Under the pieces are notes generated by a model. It was given only the letters and a program-made list of their open reading frames with translations, was not told where the DNA came from and did not search any database. A program made the translations under genes and the position numbers. Below, piece after piece: positions 31,476 through 44,475 of a stretch of DNA of 64,000 bases (the stretch's first letter is position 1; every line of letters begins with the position of its first letter). Source of the DNA: Ophioderma brevispina (Eukaryota; Echinodermata; Ophiuroidea; Amphilepidida; Ophiodermatidae); the NCBI GenBank assembly GCA_023653785.1, contig JAMKCH010007151.1:38984-102983 (forward strand). Direction: 5' to 3'.

Positions 31476-32070
31476 AAAATAAAGTATACTTATCTGTACT
31501 TTTTTGCATACTAAAAAGTACTTTATGGGCATATAAAGTATATATAAAGTATACGTTTTAAAGTATACTTATTTGTCATATTGTGGAGAAAATAGCATAT
31601 TTAAACATCTGTAAATATACTTATGGGACTTTTTGATAAAATAGCAAATTTTCATAATTAACTTACTTTATTTAACTTAGTGTTTTTAATGTACCTTAAA
31701 TTACTTTACTGGACCTTACAAAACATTTTCTGGCTCATTGTATACTTTAAATATTACTTTATATGGAACTTAGACATTTTATGCGTTTTTCAAATGGTGT
31801 ATACTTTAAAGATACTTACTTGGACTTGGGATTTCTGGTTTTCAAAATGTATACTTTAAAATATACCTTTACTGGACTCGACATTTTCTGGATTTCATAT
31901 GGTGTATACTTTAAATATTACTTACTGGATAGGGAATTTCTGGTCTCAAATTGTATTTTAAATTATACTTTACTGGACTGAAACATTTTCTGTTTTCAAA
32001 ATGTTATCTTTAAATATACTTCTGGACTTACACATTTCTGGTTCAACTGGATACATTTACCTGTGGAACT
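31476..32070. repeat. GTATACTTTAAA-rich tandem array
   Basis: The first 150 bp are dense in AAAGTATACTT. From about 31,640 imperfect ~75-bp units appear, each roughly GTATACTTTAAA, TACTTTACTGGAC, ACATTTTCTGG and TTTCAAA. The 72-codon frame at 31,763-31,981 is the translation of these units. A related motif array lies at 51,190-52,165. Confidence 0.75.
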
Positions 32071-33453
32071 TTTACCACGCCTTGTTAAAATCTGCATTTG
32101 GGTAGGCCAATGATGGTCTCCACATACCTGGGACTATGTCAAATATTTCTAACAATTAATACATGAATGATGTCTTGAACAAATTTTTTGTACATGTACA
32201 TTTGGTTTATTGAACTTGCATTTAAAAATTTAAATAACAACTTAATCAAGATGGCAATTGACTAGACTGAACACGCTGTGAAATCAGTACACACATTATG
32301 ACCAACTCAAGACAGTGTTCTCATAGGGATCCTGAGTGCGGGAATGAACTTAAAAGATGCAAGATAGGTTAAGGTCACGTCAATTTAGGGTATGCAGAGG
32401 CACACGATGAAAATATTTTATGGTGTACATTTTTATCATGGATTTGTTTAGCTTCATAAATAATTAAAGCTTTAGTCAGAAATGGATCAGGTTTAGTAGA
32501 CCATTCCTTTTCACTAATGTTTTACCAGTTTGTGATATCTGTTTTTATATCGGAATGTCAGGAGGGGCTTATAGCATATACATGGGGACATCGGCATATC
32601 AAATGACAGCCTGAAAGAATCTGATATTAGTATCAATAGTTGTTTAAAAATTGTGTTAAAATAGCATTTTGATACAATTTGATGCTTAAAAATGTATCAA
32701 ATGTTTTTTGACATATATGAGTGTTGGTATCAAATAGGTATCAAATTAAAAATAATTTAGAAGAATGTAAAATTGAAGTAGATTTAACACATACGTCAAA
32801 TGTATGACAAATGTAACAAAAGTGTCAAAAATGGTGTCAAACTTGTATGGAAATGGATTTTTGTTTTTATTTCTGCCATTATTACCTTTTCATCTACCCC
32901 CTCACTCTATGTCCCACCCCCCACCACAACTTACTTCGATCTCAATCAGTGCACTTTCTCCCCTATCATTTTACTCGTTCCATTCCCTCGACTTCAATTT
33001 TTTTTTCTTGTACTATTATGTTTAATTTGTTTGTGAAAAAATAACAGATGTTAAATGTAAGGTATAAAAAATTGCAGTTGCATTAGCATTTTTCAGGAAA
33101 AAAGGGAGAGAAACGGCCATGAAGAGGAAAATCAAGAATTTAAAAAAATTAAATCTTCGCATTTCGCAAAGCATTTTTTTTCCCAAAATTAAAAAAAAAA
33201 TGCATTTCGCAATTTGCTTTTTTCACATTTCTTTGAGTCAAACTTGTTTTTTTTTACCGTATCAATTGAAGAATGGTGACAATTACATGTACGTACTACA
33301 AATTTGAATATTAAATTGGGAATTGGAACTCCAATGGAAACAAAGACAAATAGGCAGTTACTTCTTCGAAAATGCCACAAAAGACGTCATTTCTGCTTAA
33401 TTCATCTGCATGAATGCACACCAAATCAATACTTGTAAATTATTAACGGTTTA
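32071..33453. other. AT-rich interior DNA, nothing recognised
   Basis: ATCAAAT / GTATCAAAT words recur between 32,640 and 32,760. The overlapping plus-strand frames at 32,800-33,044 are Phe/Pro-rich and low-complexity. No gene is supported. Confidence 0.4.
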
Positions 33454-33664
33454 CACTGCGTAAAAGGCGGGGGGGGGGGGGGGGCAGGGGGGAGGGTGCC
33501 CCCTTGACGACTTTTGGCCCCGGGAAAAATGCAAAAATCATGCTAAATCACCCGTTTTTTAGCCCTCTGACCGGGAAAAAATGGCCTTTTGACCCCCTGA
33601 GAGCGAAAATGCCAAGACTGGGAAAATTGCCCCCTCAGAGCGGACAGGCCCATTACGCCAGTGG
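33454..33664. mobile_element. ~210-bp hAT-like MITE
   Basis: Left end CACTGCGTAAAAGGCGGGG and right end, on the other strand, CACTGGCGTAATGGGCC are imperfect inverted repeats. Flanks ACGGTTTA and CCCGGTTA could be a worn 8-bp target duplication. A run of about 20 G lies just inside the left end. Same family type as 47,580-47,783. Confidence 0.6.
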
Positions 33665-34004
33665 CCCGGTTATGTTGTTTACCCTAGAAATTAGAATTGT
33701 ATCACATGGGCATAGCCCTAGCCCAATAATGCTGCTTTTCTTTGAACTTAATTAAAAATGAGCAAAGTTGACTACACGATATTTATATGGGTGTGCAAAT
33801 CATTGGGTAGCTGTTTACTAACTATGTCCTAAAAACAGTTGCCACATGTCCTTGTCCATACGCGATTTCGATTGAAATTTCAGGAACAAAATTAGCTAAA
33901 CTAAAGCTTAAATTTGCAAGCATAGCTTGTATTAACATTTTCATACAAGCTTCTGCCCTGTGACACGGCTGTCCTTACCCAATTTCGTTTTCAGTCAGCA
34001 CTTA

Positions 34005-34245
34005 GGGCCGCACCATTAGAAATATCCAGGGGGGGGGGGGCTAGAAGTTTAGTTTGGAAGATGATTTTTTTTGTCTCGGCTGATAAGAAGGTGATTTTTT
34101 TTTTTGCACAAGCCTTGGGGGTTATTTTTTTTTTTTCTTTACAGTCTGGGAGTGATTTTCTTTTTGTTAATTATTACAGTTTTGTTTTCTTTTCATCGCC
34201 AAAGGTGATTTTTTTTTTACAAGCTGGGGGTGGATTTTTTTAATC
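34005..34245. repeat. T-rich degenerate tandem repeat with G run
   Basis: After a run of about 12 G (34,030-34,041) come four or five imperfect units of GTGATTTTTTTTT followed by CAAGCYTGGGGG, each about 40 bp. The start, GCACCATTAGAAATATCCAGGG, looks like the edge of a dispersed element. The Phe-rich frame 34,061-34,243 is spurious. Confidence 0.55.
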
Positions 34246-34754
34246 ATTGGTTTGTGTGCACTTTGTACTATGGGGTGTATGGCCAGCCAGCGCTTAACTT
34301 TTAAACTACTGATTGCGGACGGCTCACTTTGAAAGACGGTGATTGAGGAACCCTCCCTACCCTGCTGGACAACTGCAATTTTTGTAAGATGGACAATAAA
34401 TAAATGTACCCCCCTCATCACAAACATTCTTGTCTATACCACTAAATTGTCAAATACCCATGATCATTGTTGTCATAAAATAGTTACATATTTTTTCATT
34501 TTCATCTCCACCATGCCCTGTAAAAAAAACCCCCAAAAATGTTTCAAAAATTGTATTCTGGTGAAATACAGTGCATGATTTTGAAAGAACAGAATCATTT
34601 TCCTTAAACCACAGTAAAAAAACAATAATTTTCAAAGCAAATCACAACACTTTTCATCAACACATAATGAACATAATCAAAACAGGACATCATTATTTTT
34701 TCCTTGTTGGGTTTCATTCAGTGTTTACAAATGAAACCCACTTTCATAGGCTAT

Positions 34755-35695
34755 TAGCCCTGGAGTAGCACACATTGTAACACATCTCAAGTACAAAAGG
34801 TTTGAGTGATTAAATATGTTGACAGACTGACCGGAACCCTGAAAACGTGATTCTTAAGAGCCGCAAGTGGTGCATTAAGGAGAGGGGGCCAAAACAAGTT
34901 TGTTACAGGGGTCAAATTTGTAAATTGATCAAATCATGTTGAAAAGCACACCATGTTATGGTCTAACCCAAAGGATTCAGAAAAGGTATAGTTGTAATAT
35001 TTACAGCCTAAAAGTTCAGGAGGTATAGAACTAAAAACAGCAAAAATCAAATAAAAGGGTCAATTTCGGTGTACAGGGGTCACATTTTACAGTTGCTCCG
35101 ATTTGATTAAACCAATGGGCAAAATTATTGTGGTTCATAGGATCTAAAATAAGGAATAGTTTTGCACTGTTAAATGCTAGTTTCGATTGTGGGGCACAGA
35201 GGTCAACGTCCATGCATTCAATGGGGGCTTGATCTTGTTACCCCCTACTTTCTTAAGGAAGGCATTGAGACACTCAAAACTATTCCTTAATTTTATCCTA
35301 TGAGCTCAACCAATATTTGCACCATTTTTTCCCAAATCGAAGCAGCAATTTAAAATTTGACCCCTGTTACAACTGAAAAATGCCCCTTATGATTGATTTG
35401 TTTGCTGTTTTTAGATATAACTCTGAAACTAGGCTGTACATATTACAAAACTATACCTTTTCTGAATCATTATGGTTAGACACATAACAGGGTGTGCTTT
35501 TCACATGATTGGATCAATTTACAAATTTGACCCCTGTACAAACTTTGTTTTGGACCCCCTATCCTTAAGGCACCACTTGCGCCACTTAAGAATCATGTTT
35601 AGGGGTACCTGTCACAGTCTGTCAACATATTTAATTCACTCAAACACTTTTGTACTGAGATGTGTTACAAAATGTGTGCTAGCTCCGGGTTATAT
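34755..35695. mobile_element. ~940-bp long inverted repeat (foldback element)
   Basis: Two arms of about 420 bp face each other around 35,215-35,270. Matching blocks include CACACATTGTAACACATCTC, GTTTGAGTGATTAAATATG, AAATTTGTAAATTGATC, TCAGAAAAGGTATAG and AATAAGGAATAGTTTTG against their complements in reverse order. I estimate 70-80% arm identity by eye. No frame over 85 codons is found and none has a domain. Transcribed, it would fold into a long hairpin. A relative is at 61,240-61,900, sharing the AATAAGGAATAGTTT block. Confidence 0.8.
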
Positions 35696-35896
35696 CACTT
35701 TCATACAATGCCAATAAAGAAGCTTTGGAGATAAGATTGATTCAGATCTCAAAAGTTTTTTTTAATGACAACTAACTGTATTTTTTCATATGATTATATT
35801 AAACTTGTCTGAGAAAAGATCTTTAAATGGAACCAAGTGGCATGAAAAAATATTCAGGACATAATAAAATAGACCTATGAAAACATTTCCATAAAT

Positions 35897-36250
35897 TTGA
35901 AAAACCAAATTTTTTATTTAATGTTTATATTATGTAAAAAACAGTTAAAAACAGCTAGACGTTTGTGGCAATATGGCAATTTCTGCCATGGAAAATCAAG
36001 GGTTGTTGGATCCCTGCCAGAATGGATAGTGTATCTAGCCAGAGAAGAGAGAAAGAAGGCGGTGGTTCGACTGCTACATTCAAAAGATAAAACTGTCAAA
36101 CCCTCTATTCATGTCAATCGGCTTAAATCTAATCGATTGACCAAAGACTTACGCTACTTGCTGGAGAACATACATTTCACCTGTCATAAATCCCAGACAG
36201 AAACATTCCAATTACCCAGTTTTCAATTTGGTTATTTGCACAGGGTCTAA
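35897..36250 (+). pseudogene. Possible retroelement integrase C-terminal fragment
   Basis: The 117-codon frame contains SRVVGSLPEWIVYLAREER, then KPSIHVNRLKSNRL. A ...VVxxLPxxTYxL... stretch followed by SVHVNRLKP is common at the C-terminal end of gypsy-type integrases. The match is short and I can name no other domain. The first ~30 codons are Lys/Phe-rich and probably not part of the gene. It could instead be an unrelated host exon. Confidence 0.3.
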
Positions 36251-37061
36251 CACTATGGTTGTGACCAGTACAGCGAAATGTACTCGCCTGCTTCAGTTAT
36301 AAACAACTTTGACCCAATTTTCAAAGTATTTTGGCAATTGGGACACTTTCTGACACAATAAAATATGGTTGAGGTGTATTCAAAGGCATTTATCTACTCA
36401 TTCATCCGATCATATTTCTCAGGAAATAACCGGTTATTGGTAAATTAGGCTAAAATAATACATTTTTATTGACCCCAAAACCTTGAATCAATGTTAGCTA
36501 CCGAAAAAGAGGTCGATTTTGCTGTTTCTTTCGTTAAATTAAAAAGTCATGATTTTCATCAATGATTTCGCCAACGATTTAAAATAAATAACAATCAGTC
36601 AGAACAACAGCGGCCAGTTCTTTGCCAGCAGAGATCGTTTAGCTGGAAAATTAATAAGATATTTTAGTGGGGGAGAGTTGTCAATTAATTGCCTGTGTGA
36701 AACTTCCGAACGACCAGCTTGAGGCGGTTGAAGTTGGAAAAATTATTCACAGGTCCAATCGCGTGGCCCTTGAAGTTTCCTAAAATGAGATGATGAATGG
36801 AGTAATCCCCTGGGTAATCGGATTAGCAAAAATCGAGCCATCGCTCTTTCTCATCTTCTCTGGTGTTTTTGTTTGAAAAAGGTGGGCCAAAGCCAAAAAT
36901 GGTCATCGCCAAAACTAAAAATCCAAGTCTTCTAATGAAGTAAATTACACCCATGGCTACAAAAGGTAATAACCAAGCCTATGAAACCAAAAAAATTTTG
37001 CGATTACATGCATCGTTATTGAAATAAAGGCAACTAAAGATAAAAATGGCGCCCTCTTAGG
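36251..37061. other. Intergenic, nothing recognised
   Basis: AT-rich with no supported gene, inverted repeat or microsatellite. Confidence 0.4.
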
Positions 37062-39199
37062 CGACGGGACGGAATTGAAAAAAATTGATATAAAACTCGG
37101 CAAAAAAAGTTCTTGGACACTTAGAAAAGCAAATTATTTCAGTATTTATATTTAATAAAAGGCAGAGAGAGTTGTATTTAAATAAAACAGACATTCATTC
37201 CCTATCAGCTTTAAGTGGAATTAAAAGTGACCAGTCATTCCCATGGCGATAATAGCCTGGCCCACTTCCTACCTAGGTTACATTCATTTGTCAATGACAA
37301 GGTTGCAATAAAGAAAAATTGCAAAGGTACCAGTTATCAAAGTTGAATTGAATTGATTCCAATTTGACCACTTTCTTGCACACTGGAAACAGAATGTTGA
37401 GATGAAAGTGGAAAGATCGGAGTGTGAAACCCACATTGTGTTAATCCAACTGCAGTTTTTTTCTCTGTCAAAATGGCCAAACTTTTCGAGCAGGATCGGC
37501 GAGATCCATAGGGTATGTTCAGGCTGGACGATCTTTCATTATGTTGCTCGTTTTTTCACGTATACACCAAGGCACAATTCAAGTCAAAGGACCGCCGATA
37601 CATTTGAGATGTGGTATAAGGTAAACATCGCCCTAGACCTGGTGGACCCAAAGTCAACCCTAGCTGGAAAAAACCAATGTATCAGAACTCTATAGCTCTA
37701 AGGGATAAAACTGTGACCGCGCCAGTTATTTAGTCCCAGATCCATGCCGCCCAAGGTCAAGGTGACCGTCGCTTCTCAGTTCAAACTACTGTAAGTGATT
37801 AACTCATGACGTCGGAATATGGTCCAAAAACCGCAAAGAAAACTCGACTCAGCATTGGCAAGCAAGGTTATGGTGGACCAGAGACCTTGAAAGATGCACA
37901 AGGGGATAATGACGTCAAGACCTCTTTACTGAACAATCCAGACTTTGTATCACCACAATGAGGAAGGTTGGAAAAGACGAGGGGAAAGGTAAATAAAGAA
38001 AAGACAAAACATTTTGCGTACAAGAAGTGCAGCAAGGAAGGGGGTTTTAATAGGAAGGGGGTTAAGCCATTGCCACCTTCCATTGTGTTAAAAACCAGAT
38101 GCATCGAAAGATTGATAAGTTCTGTCTGACATTGATATGCTTTTGGAAAACGATGTTCTTGGGTGTCATCAAAGGTCAATGCTTTCATTATGAAAAAATC
38201 CAAACAAGTATCCATTAAGTATCTGTGTGTAACTGACTCACAGACAGATTCACTGCTACAAAATGAAATAAAAAAAAAAATACCGAAATGCTAATTTCTT
38301 GCAATTTTCATTAAGAACCTGCCATTGTTAAGTGAATGTAATCAGTCATGCATGAATTGCTAGCATTGCAATTCCATCCAAAACGGACAGGAGACGAATG
38401 TCTCTTTATTTGATATAAAATTGTGTTGCTTTAATGAGAAATATTTCAAATGTTAAGTTTTTTGTAAATGTCCAGGAACTTTTTTGCTGAGTTATGTTAA
38501 TACTAAAAAGTGCATAACCATTTCTGTTTTTTGCATTCCTAATATTGCTTTGATCACACAAATCAAACATTAAAAACCATTCTCAAAAGTGTTTTTTTTT
38601 TAAAAGTAGGAAAGAAACTAGGAATAAAAGGGTAAATGCCGTCCCGTCGCATTTTGAGGCGATTTTTGTTTTGTTATTGAAGGGTGTTTTCTTTGGGCTC
38701 TCTAAAAAAATATTCAAATTGAAGGAAACTTTCCAAAACTTTCAAATATTGTTGCAACTGTTCATGTTAACAACATAAAATTCATTTCCAATATTCTCCT
38801 TAAAACTATAGCAGTGTGTCCTTTTTGTGACGGGACGGAATCAAGTGCGACGGGACGGAAAGATTTGCTCCTATTAACATACAGAAAAAAAATTACGCTT
38901 GCTGATATCTGAAAAGTTTTTTTTGCGGTATCAAGCATATTCATGCCCCTAATGTTTGTACAAGCAATAAGTGTTAAAACTTCATTTTGATAATAAAAAT
39001 TCCCGACATTGTGTACTATCATGTACAAATTAGTACAAAACATGCTTTAAAATCAGTAATTGTCTAATGCATGTACATGTACGACATGTATCCAGGAAAA
39101 ATACTCTCATAGACATGAGGGAAGTTGCCTCTACCTTCAGCCTTCAGGGCACTTTATAATAGCCCCTATCTTAAAAATGGAAATAACCCATTTCACAAG

Positions 39200-40378
39200 G
39201 ATTTTGGGATAATAAGAAAGTTCCAAAGGACATCGCCGGTTAAGGAGTGAAGGAGGCCCTCTATAGTTTTCATGAGCAACGGAGGAATTTGAAACATTCC
39301 CCACTATAACGCGACATGCTCAAAGTTACCTTTTCGTGGTTGTAAAAAATCAATCACATCAACTTCTCAAAAAGTGTCTTTATTTAAAATTATAATTACA
39401 GGCTTCAATGGGTAATGGAAATTTCCAAATTGAACCCTGTCCCCCCCAAGAACCAAAATGCCGCTTGCAAGGATGTGTGTTATATAAATTAGCAACATAT
39501 ATGTGAGACGTGGCATTCTGGTTCTTGGGGGGGAAAGGCCCCATTTTTGCATTTTTGTTTTTTGGGGGGCCTGAACACTAAATGGAATTGCAAAAAACAA
39601 CAACACCCTATGCATTATAACATGCCATACACAATAAGAGGTAAGACTTGCTAATCTACAAGGGCTCAGGTTTTTTTCAATTTTAGCCTTGGAGGGACAA
39701 TGTTAATAACCGATGACCATGCAGTCTGGGTATCATAAAATAATTAATAAAATGCAGTGGTGATTTGCTCAATATACTGGTGAATGAAAGCTATAAACTC
39801 GCCACGGGATGAATTGGGATTTTAGTGTGATGATTGAGTTACTGCTCATGATAAAAAGCGCTGTCATGGGCCAAAAGATGCGGTCATTTGTGTTGCATTC
39901 AAGAGTTTGATGGTGGCATGAAAGACGATTACGTAATCCAAATCTTGGCACTCATTGCAATAATAGGGGGGGGGGGGGGTGGTATTTGGGTTTGTTGCTG
40001 CCTCATGTAGCTTCGTTGTAGCTGATGAAGGACAAAAATGTCTATCTAGGCATATTTACAAGCTCTATAACAACGGGCAGCTATCGCAACATCTCATGTT
40101 TCTTCATTTTACGTCATAACTGGTCATGTAACGGAGGCTGATGCTATAAGCTTTGCTTTTTCCAGAGAGTATACCCCTGAAGTTTTCTCAGACCTTTTCT
40201 ATTTTTTCTTGTACAGTGTATTTGATGATATAAAACACCTCGCATACATGTTCAAGGACTGAAAACACAACTAAAAATTGATGATGAAATATAATATAAT
40301 GATTATGAGGGCCTCCTTCATTTCTTATCGGCGATGTCCTTTTCACCATTGGGGTGTGAATATCCTAATAACCAAAAT
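39200..40378. mobile_element. ~1.2-kb element with ~75-bp terminal inverted repeats
   Basis: GGACATCGCCGGTTAAGGAGTG plus AAGGAGGCCCTC at 39,228-39,262 is matched in inverse by GAGGGCCTCCTT and CGGCGATGTCC at 40,307-40,340. Similarity extends outward through ATTTTGGGATAATA / ATTTTGGTTATTA. The interior has no transposase frame. It holds a separate hairpin at 39,441-39,533 and a G run at 39,967-39,980. Confidence 0.6.
39441..39533. repeat. Hairpin with 22-bp arms
   Basis: CCCCCCCAAGAACCAAAATGCC at the left and GGCATTCTGGTTCTTGGGGGGG at the right pair with one mismatch around a ~50-base AT-rich loop. It may be the shell of a small MITE. Confidence 0.65.
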
Positions 40379-42780
40379 TTTTTTTTTTTTTTTTTTTTAA
40401 AATCGGTGAGGGAGGCCTTTATTATTGGTTATTTATGACTTTTCTAACTCTGGTCTTTAACTGTTGTTACGAAATTTCCAAGTAACAAAAGATTGCTATT
40501 TTAAATGTAGAAGTTTTGTAAAAATCAGGATGTAAATTTTCAGGAAATTCCTGATTTCAGGAGGAAAATGGACTACTCAAAAAAACCGCCAGTACTTATA
40601 ATTTCAGCCCGTTTTGGCCCTTGTACTCGCTTTTCAGGATTTCATCGTGCTACTTGCACTACTATGAGTTAGTTTCACTCATCTATAAAAACAAGAACAA
40701 TTTTTTGAAAATGTTTGTATGTTGATGGTTTGTAGTTATCAGTGAAATAAATGATTATTGAACGGAATTCAATTTTCTTTGGAGCAAAGTGCATGTAGAA
40801 ATTGTAACGAAAGTACATTTAAAGACACTATCAGTGATTGAAAAAATATTTGATTATTTGCTGGAATAGCTTAAAGGAAGGATAAGGCTGTAGAATTCTC
40901 ATAGTTATCTTTCCAGCTGTAGAATTGAAAGAAAAAGAAGAAAGAACAACCAGCAGTGTTCCAGATACGATTCTCCATTCAATTAAGTGTGTAGTTAAGT
41001 GTCGTTCGACAGTATTACTAAAAATCTCGATTCTGTCCTTATTAGGTGCTTTGGTCTTATCATTTGCAGGGTATGTTAGGCCTACCTGGCTACTTGTACG
41101 TACATGCTAAAATTGATTTTGATGTTTTTTCGATTTGCTTGATTTAGCAAACACTGATAGTGTCTTTAACTCTTTGCATGCAGTTAAAGAGACAAGCTAT
41201 TTACTTTAATTACATGTAGATACAAATGGTCAGTTTTTTTGTAGTTGAATGAAATTGAAAACACATGTGGACTTTACCAGTAAAACTGCTTCATATTGTT
41301 ATATATGGGAGTAGTGTATGCAACGCCCCCAAAAAACAATTGCATGAAATGGGTATTAGTGTATTTAAAATGGTTTTTTACAGCAGACAATGGTTTTGAA
41401 ATATGGTTATGTTGCTTTATTTGCCTTGGCTTTCACTCAAAGCCAAATGCAATTTTATATGAAAACGGTGGTGATATGCAAAATTAAATTGAGGCAGGAA
41501 ATGATTCCGTCCCGTCGAATTCCGTCCCGTCGAACAGACATGTAGTTAGTAAAAGTGCGTATAGCTAATTTGTAAAGTTAAGATCTCATTTTATTGATAT
41601 TAATAGCATTGATAGGTTGCACTTAAGGACCGACTCAGAGATTTCCCGATGATGGGCCGCCCTCAAATTTCAAAACAAATTGTGTTTTTTACATGTACAC
41701 CAATGCTTGTCCATATACAGCAACGTGTGAAATCGCTAAGCTCACATCGGAGTCTTCATATAGAAAATCACATCTTTGTTTAAAAATTACGGATCCGGAA
41801 ATTTATGTTATACCCAGTATCCTTTGCCAATGTTATATAACTAAATGTTAAATGCATCAAAACGAAAACTCCGATTCAGCTCAAACTGGGAATATAGCAT
41901 TTCGGGTGACTATCTTTAGTTATAGTTGGCCATTTTTAAATTATAATTAAAAAATGATATTCAGAAATCTTGAGTCAGACTTTAATATTGATGTTAAAAA
42001 TTTCATACCTCCTTAACTTTGTAATAAGTAAAGCAAAAATGCTTCAATTTTCAAATACCATGAAATCTATCGTCCGTCCCGTCGCGCAATTAAATATATG
42101 TTACCATGGCAACATGTTGACCTTGATTTTCTTCAATGTGTGCTGAATGCAGTCTGTGGTGCTTGTTTATTCGACAACAACAGCCATTCACATGCAAAAT
42201 GGTAAAGAGGTGCAAAAGAAAAAATGCATCATCAAATTCCGTCCGTCGCATACGATTATTTTGGCTTTGGCCAGGTTATGCAGTCAGAAACGAGTCTCGC
42301 TGTAACGGTCCGGCCTGTATACGCTTCTGTGTAATAAATACACGCACACATACTGTATGCGACTGAAGTCTGAATGTTTCGAACATTTCCAGTGTTTAAT
42401 TCTGAACTGCAGCTGCAGACGTGTTGGTATATCCACCAATCTTAAAAAGCTGTGAAAGTGTAAGAAATTTCATTGGCTGATGACTGGGTTCAATCGTTTA
42501 ATTGAACACAGGTAGTACGCGCTAGTATTGATGTTCTTTTTAGGTTGAAGCGCCTCGCGTATACTGCGTTTTGATACGTTCGGCGCGCGCCTGCCAACGA
42601 CGCGTTCGTTGTTGCGTATGATCGTTTGCGTTCAAAAGGGTTGTTCGATTGTTGTCAATGGGGGTGGGTGGCAGTCCTTTCTTATTGTATTAAAAAGGCC
42701 GTTAATTAAAACATCGCAAAATTGAGGTAAAGATGACCTTAAATGAAACAAGCTGTTTAAGAATGAGAATAAAGTATGAG

Positions 42781-42937
42781 TTTGGGAACCGGTACTCTCT
42801 TAAAGACTTTCCATTGAACCCGGCGACACCATTATTTTGCGTGGAAGAACTCGGCCTCCGGCCCTCGTTCTTCAACTTAAAATAAGGGTATCGCCTTGGA
42901 GTTCAATTCGTCGTAAAGAGAGTACCGGTTCCCCAAA
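42781..42937. mobile_element. 157-bp palindromic MITE
   Basis: The element folds about a centre at 42,858-42,860. Ends TTTGGGAACCGGTACTCTC and GAGAGTACCGGTTCCCCAAA match, and the centre AAGAACTCGGCCTCCGG / CCCTCGTTCTT also pairs. Arms are about 75 bp with roughly ten mismatches. I see no clear target duplication. Confidence 0.7.
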
Positions 42938-43110
42938 TCTACCTTTTCTCTAATTTGTTAACAAAGCAGGTGAGTAAAACGGCCCGCGTCGTCGGAATTA
43001 AGAATTAGCCAATTTCTTTAATTTATAAAGTAAGTGAGGGATCTTTATAATGCCCATGAAAAGCAATTCTGAGTTTATCGTTACTTGTCCTGGTTGATCG
43101 TTGAAGTGGA

Positions 43111-43798
43111 TTTGAGCCGAAAATCCCTCTAATTACACTTTTTGGCAGGTTATTGTGACTGCTTTTGAGGTCTAATTATTGTAAATGAGCTCAAGATACT
43201 TTTGAAAGTTGCATGGGAAATTGGACATGCGGTTTTCTTAAAAAAAGACGTTTAGGGCAAAATTTAGCATGATGAGAGCGCTTTTCAAGATTTTTCGCTA
43301 TGCTTTCTTATTTGCTGTTTAAAGTTTACAGCCATGAAGATGATCACAAATTTGACCAGCTCAAGAAATTTGAGTACTGTATAGCATGTAGTTGTCTGCA
43401 GTCTCATTTTCAACTTTCATTTCGTACTGCTCCCATTGAATTGTAAACCAAAGCAAAGTGCATGCCCGATGATAAATTTGAATAGGAGCATGTGAAGAAC
43501 ATTCAAATGAGTGCACAGGCAACTAAATGATGATATAGAAGTTGCTCAAATTCTTGAGCAGGTCAAGTTGTGATCATCTTTGTAGCAGCAAACTTAAAAA
43601 AGCGAATCAAAAATTGTGAGCGAAAAATCTCGAAAAAGCGCCCCTAACATTATAAACTTTTTGACCGAAAACGTTACGTTAACGAAAACGCAATTTCATG
43701 CAACTTTCAAAATCAGGTATCTTGAGCTCGTTTACATAATATTTAAACACCAAATGCCTTGCAAAGGTGCCTGAAAAGTGGAGAGGGGTTTGGGCTAA
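43111..43798. mobile_element. ~690-bp long inverted repeat (foldback element)
   Basis: Arms of about 340 bp meet near 43,443 with almost no spacer. Matching blocks, inverse to each other, include AATGAGCTCAAGATAC / CGAGCTCAAGATACC, TTGAAAGTTGCATG, AAGATTTTTCGCT / GAGATTTTTCGCT, AAGATGATCACAA and GACCAGCTCAAGAAATTTGAG. No coding frame. A transcript would form a nearly loop-free hairpin. Confidence 0.8.
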
Positions 43799-44160
43799 TA
43801 CACTCTACCCAAAAATTAAGGAACATTACACCAAGAGGGCGCTGCACCCTTTTTATGAGACCATAGGAAAAAAAAAATTGTCATAGGTATAATAGAATAC
43901 AAAAAACCCAGCCATTAATGAAAAACAAAAATGACCAATTTAAGCCCCTCCTATTATCAATAATCAACATGACCCTGAGGCCTGACCCTTGTGAAGTGTG
44001 AAGTCAAATGATACATTAGATGTCTGGGGTTTTTGTCTCTGATGTTTTACATATGGCAATGCATTCATTAAAAGATTCATAGATTAAGATTTCAACTGCA
44101 AATTGCTCTGTGGTCTGTGTCATTCACATAGTACAAATTGCATTTTTTTAAAACGGAATG
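43799..44160. other. Intergenic, nothing recognised
   Basis: AT-rich spacer without a supported feature. Confidence 0.4.
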
Positions 44161-44164
44161 CCCT

Positions 44165-44475
44165 GCAGTTGAGTAAAATATTGACCCGTAGAGAGTAAAC
44201 TTAATCAACACTGGTTGAGTAATGTGTTTTGATCTGCGGTTGATTAAAAATATTACTCAATAGAATGAGTAAAGTTTTACTCGACAGTATATGATTAAAG
44301 TTTACCTGCTGTGGAGTAAAAAGGGAAACCAACACTTCGTGGTGATTACACTTTACTCAGCAGGGGTTGAGTAAAATGTGCTCACTGATGAGTACAATTG
44401 TACACTTTCGATGAGTAGTAAAAGCATGGGTTAATCAAGTTGAGTAAAGTTTAATCAGCTGGAAAGGTTCCCTTT
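44165..44475. repeat. GAGTAAA / TTTACTC motif array
   Basis: More than twelve copies of GAGTAAA, GATTAAA or their complements lie in 310 bp, often as palindromes such as GAGTAAAGTTTTACTC. Spacing is irregular. Similar in style to the TATACTT arrays but with a different core word. Confidence 0.6.

Larger units (their letters stand above)
37062..42250. other. Region with a dispersed CGACGGGACGG motif
   Basis: The 11-mer CGACGGGACGG or a one-base variant, usually followed by AA, occurs eight times in 5.2 kb and I saw it nowhere else in the window. Plus-oriented sites: 37,062, 38,828 and 38,848. Minus-oriented sites: 38,638, 41,505, 41,520, 42,073 and a shortened one at 42,238. Two sites come as close pairs (38,828/38,848 and 41,505/41,520). 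Surrounding DNA is AT-rich, has no gene I recognise, and hosts the inverted-repeat element at 39,200-40,378. Function unknown. Confidence 0.55.

Noticed and set aside
42540..42640. CpG-island promoter
   Set aside because: Only about 100 bp of raised CpG with no adjacent exon or open frame that I can support.
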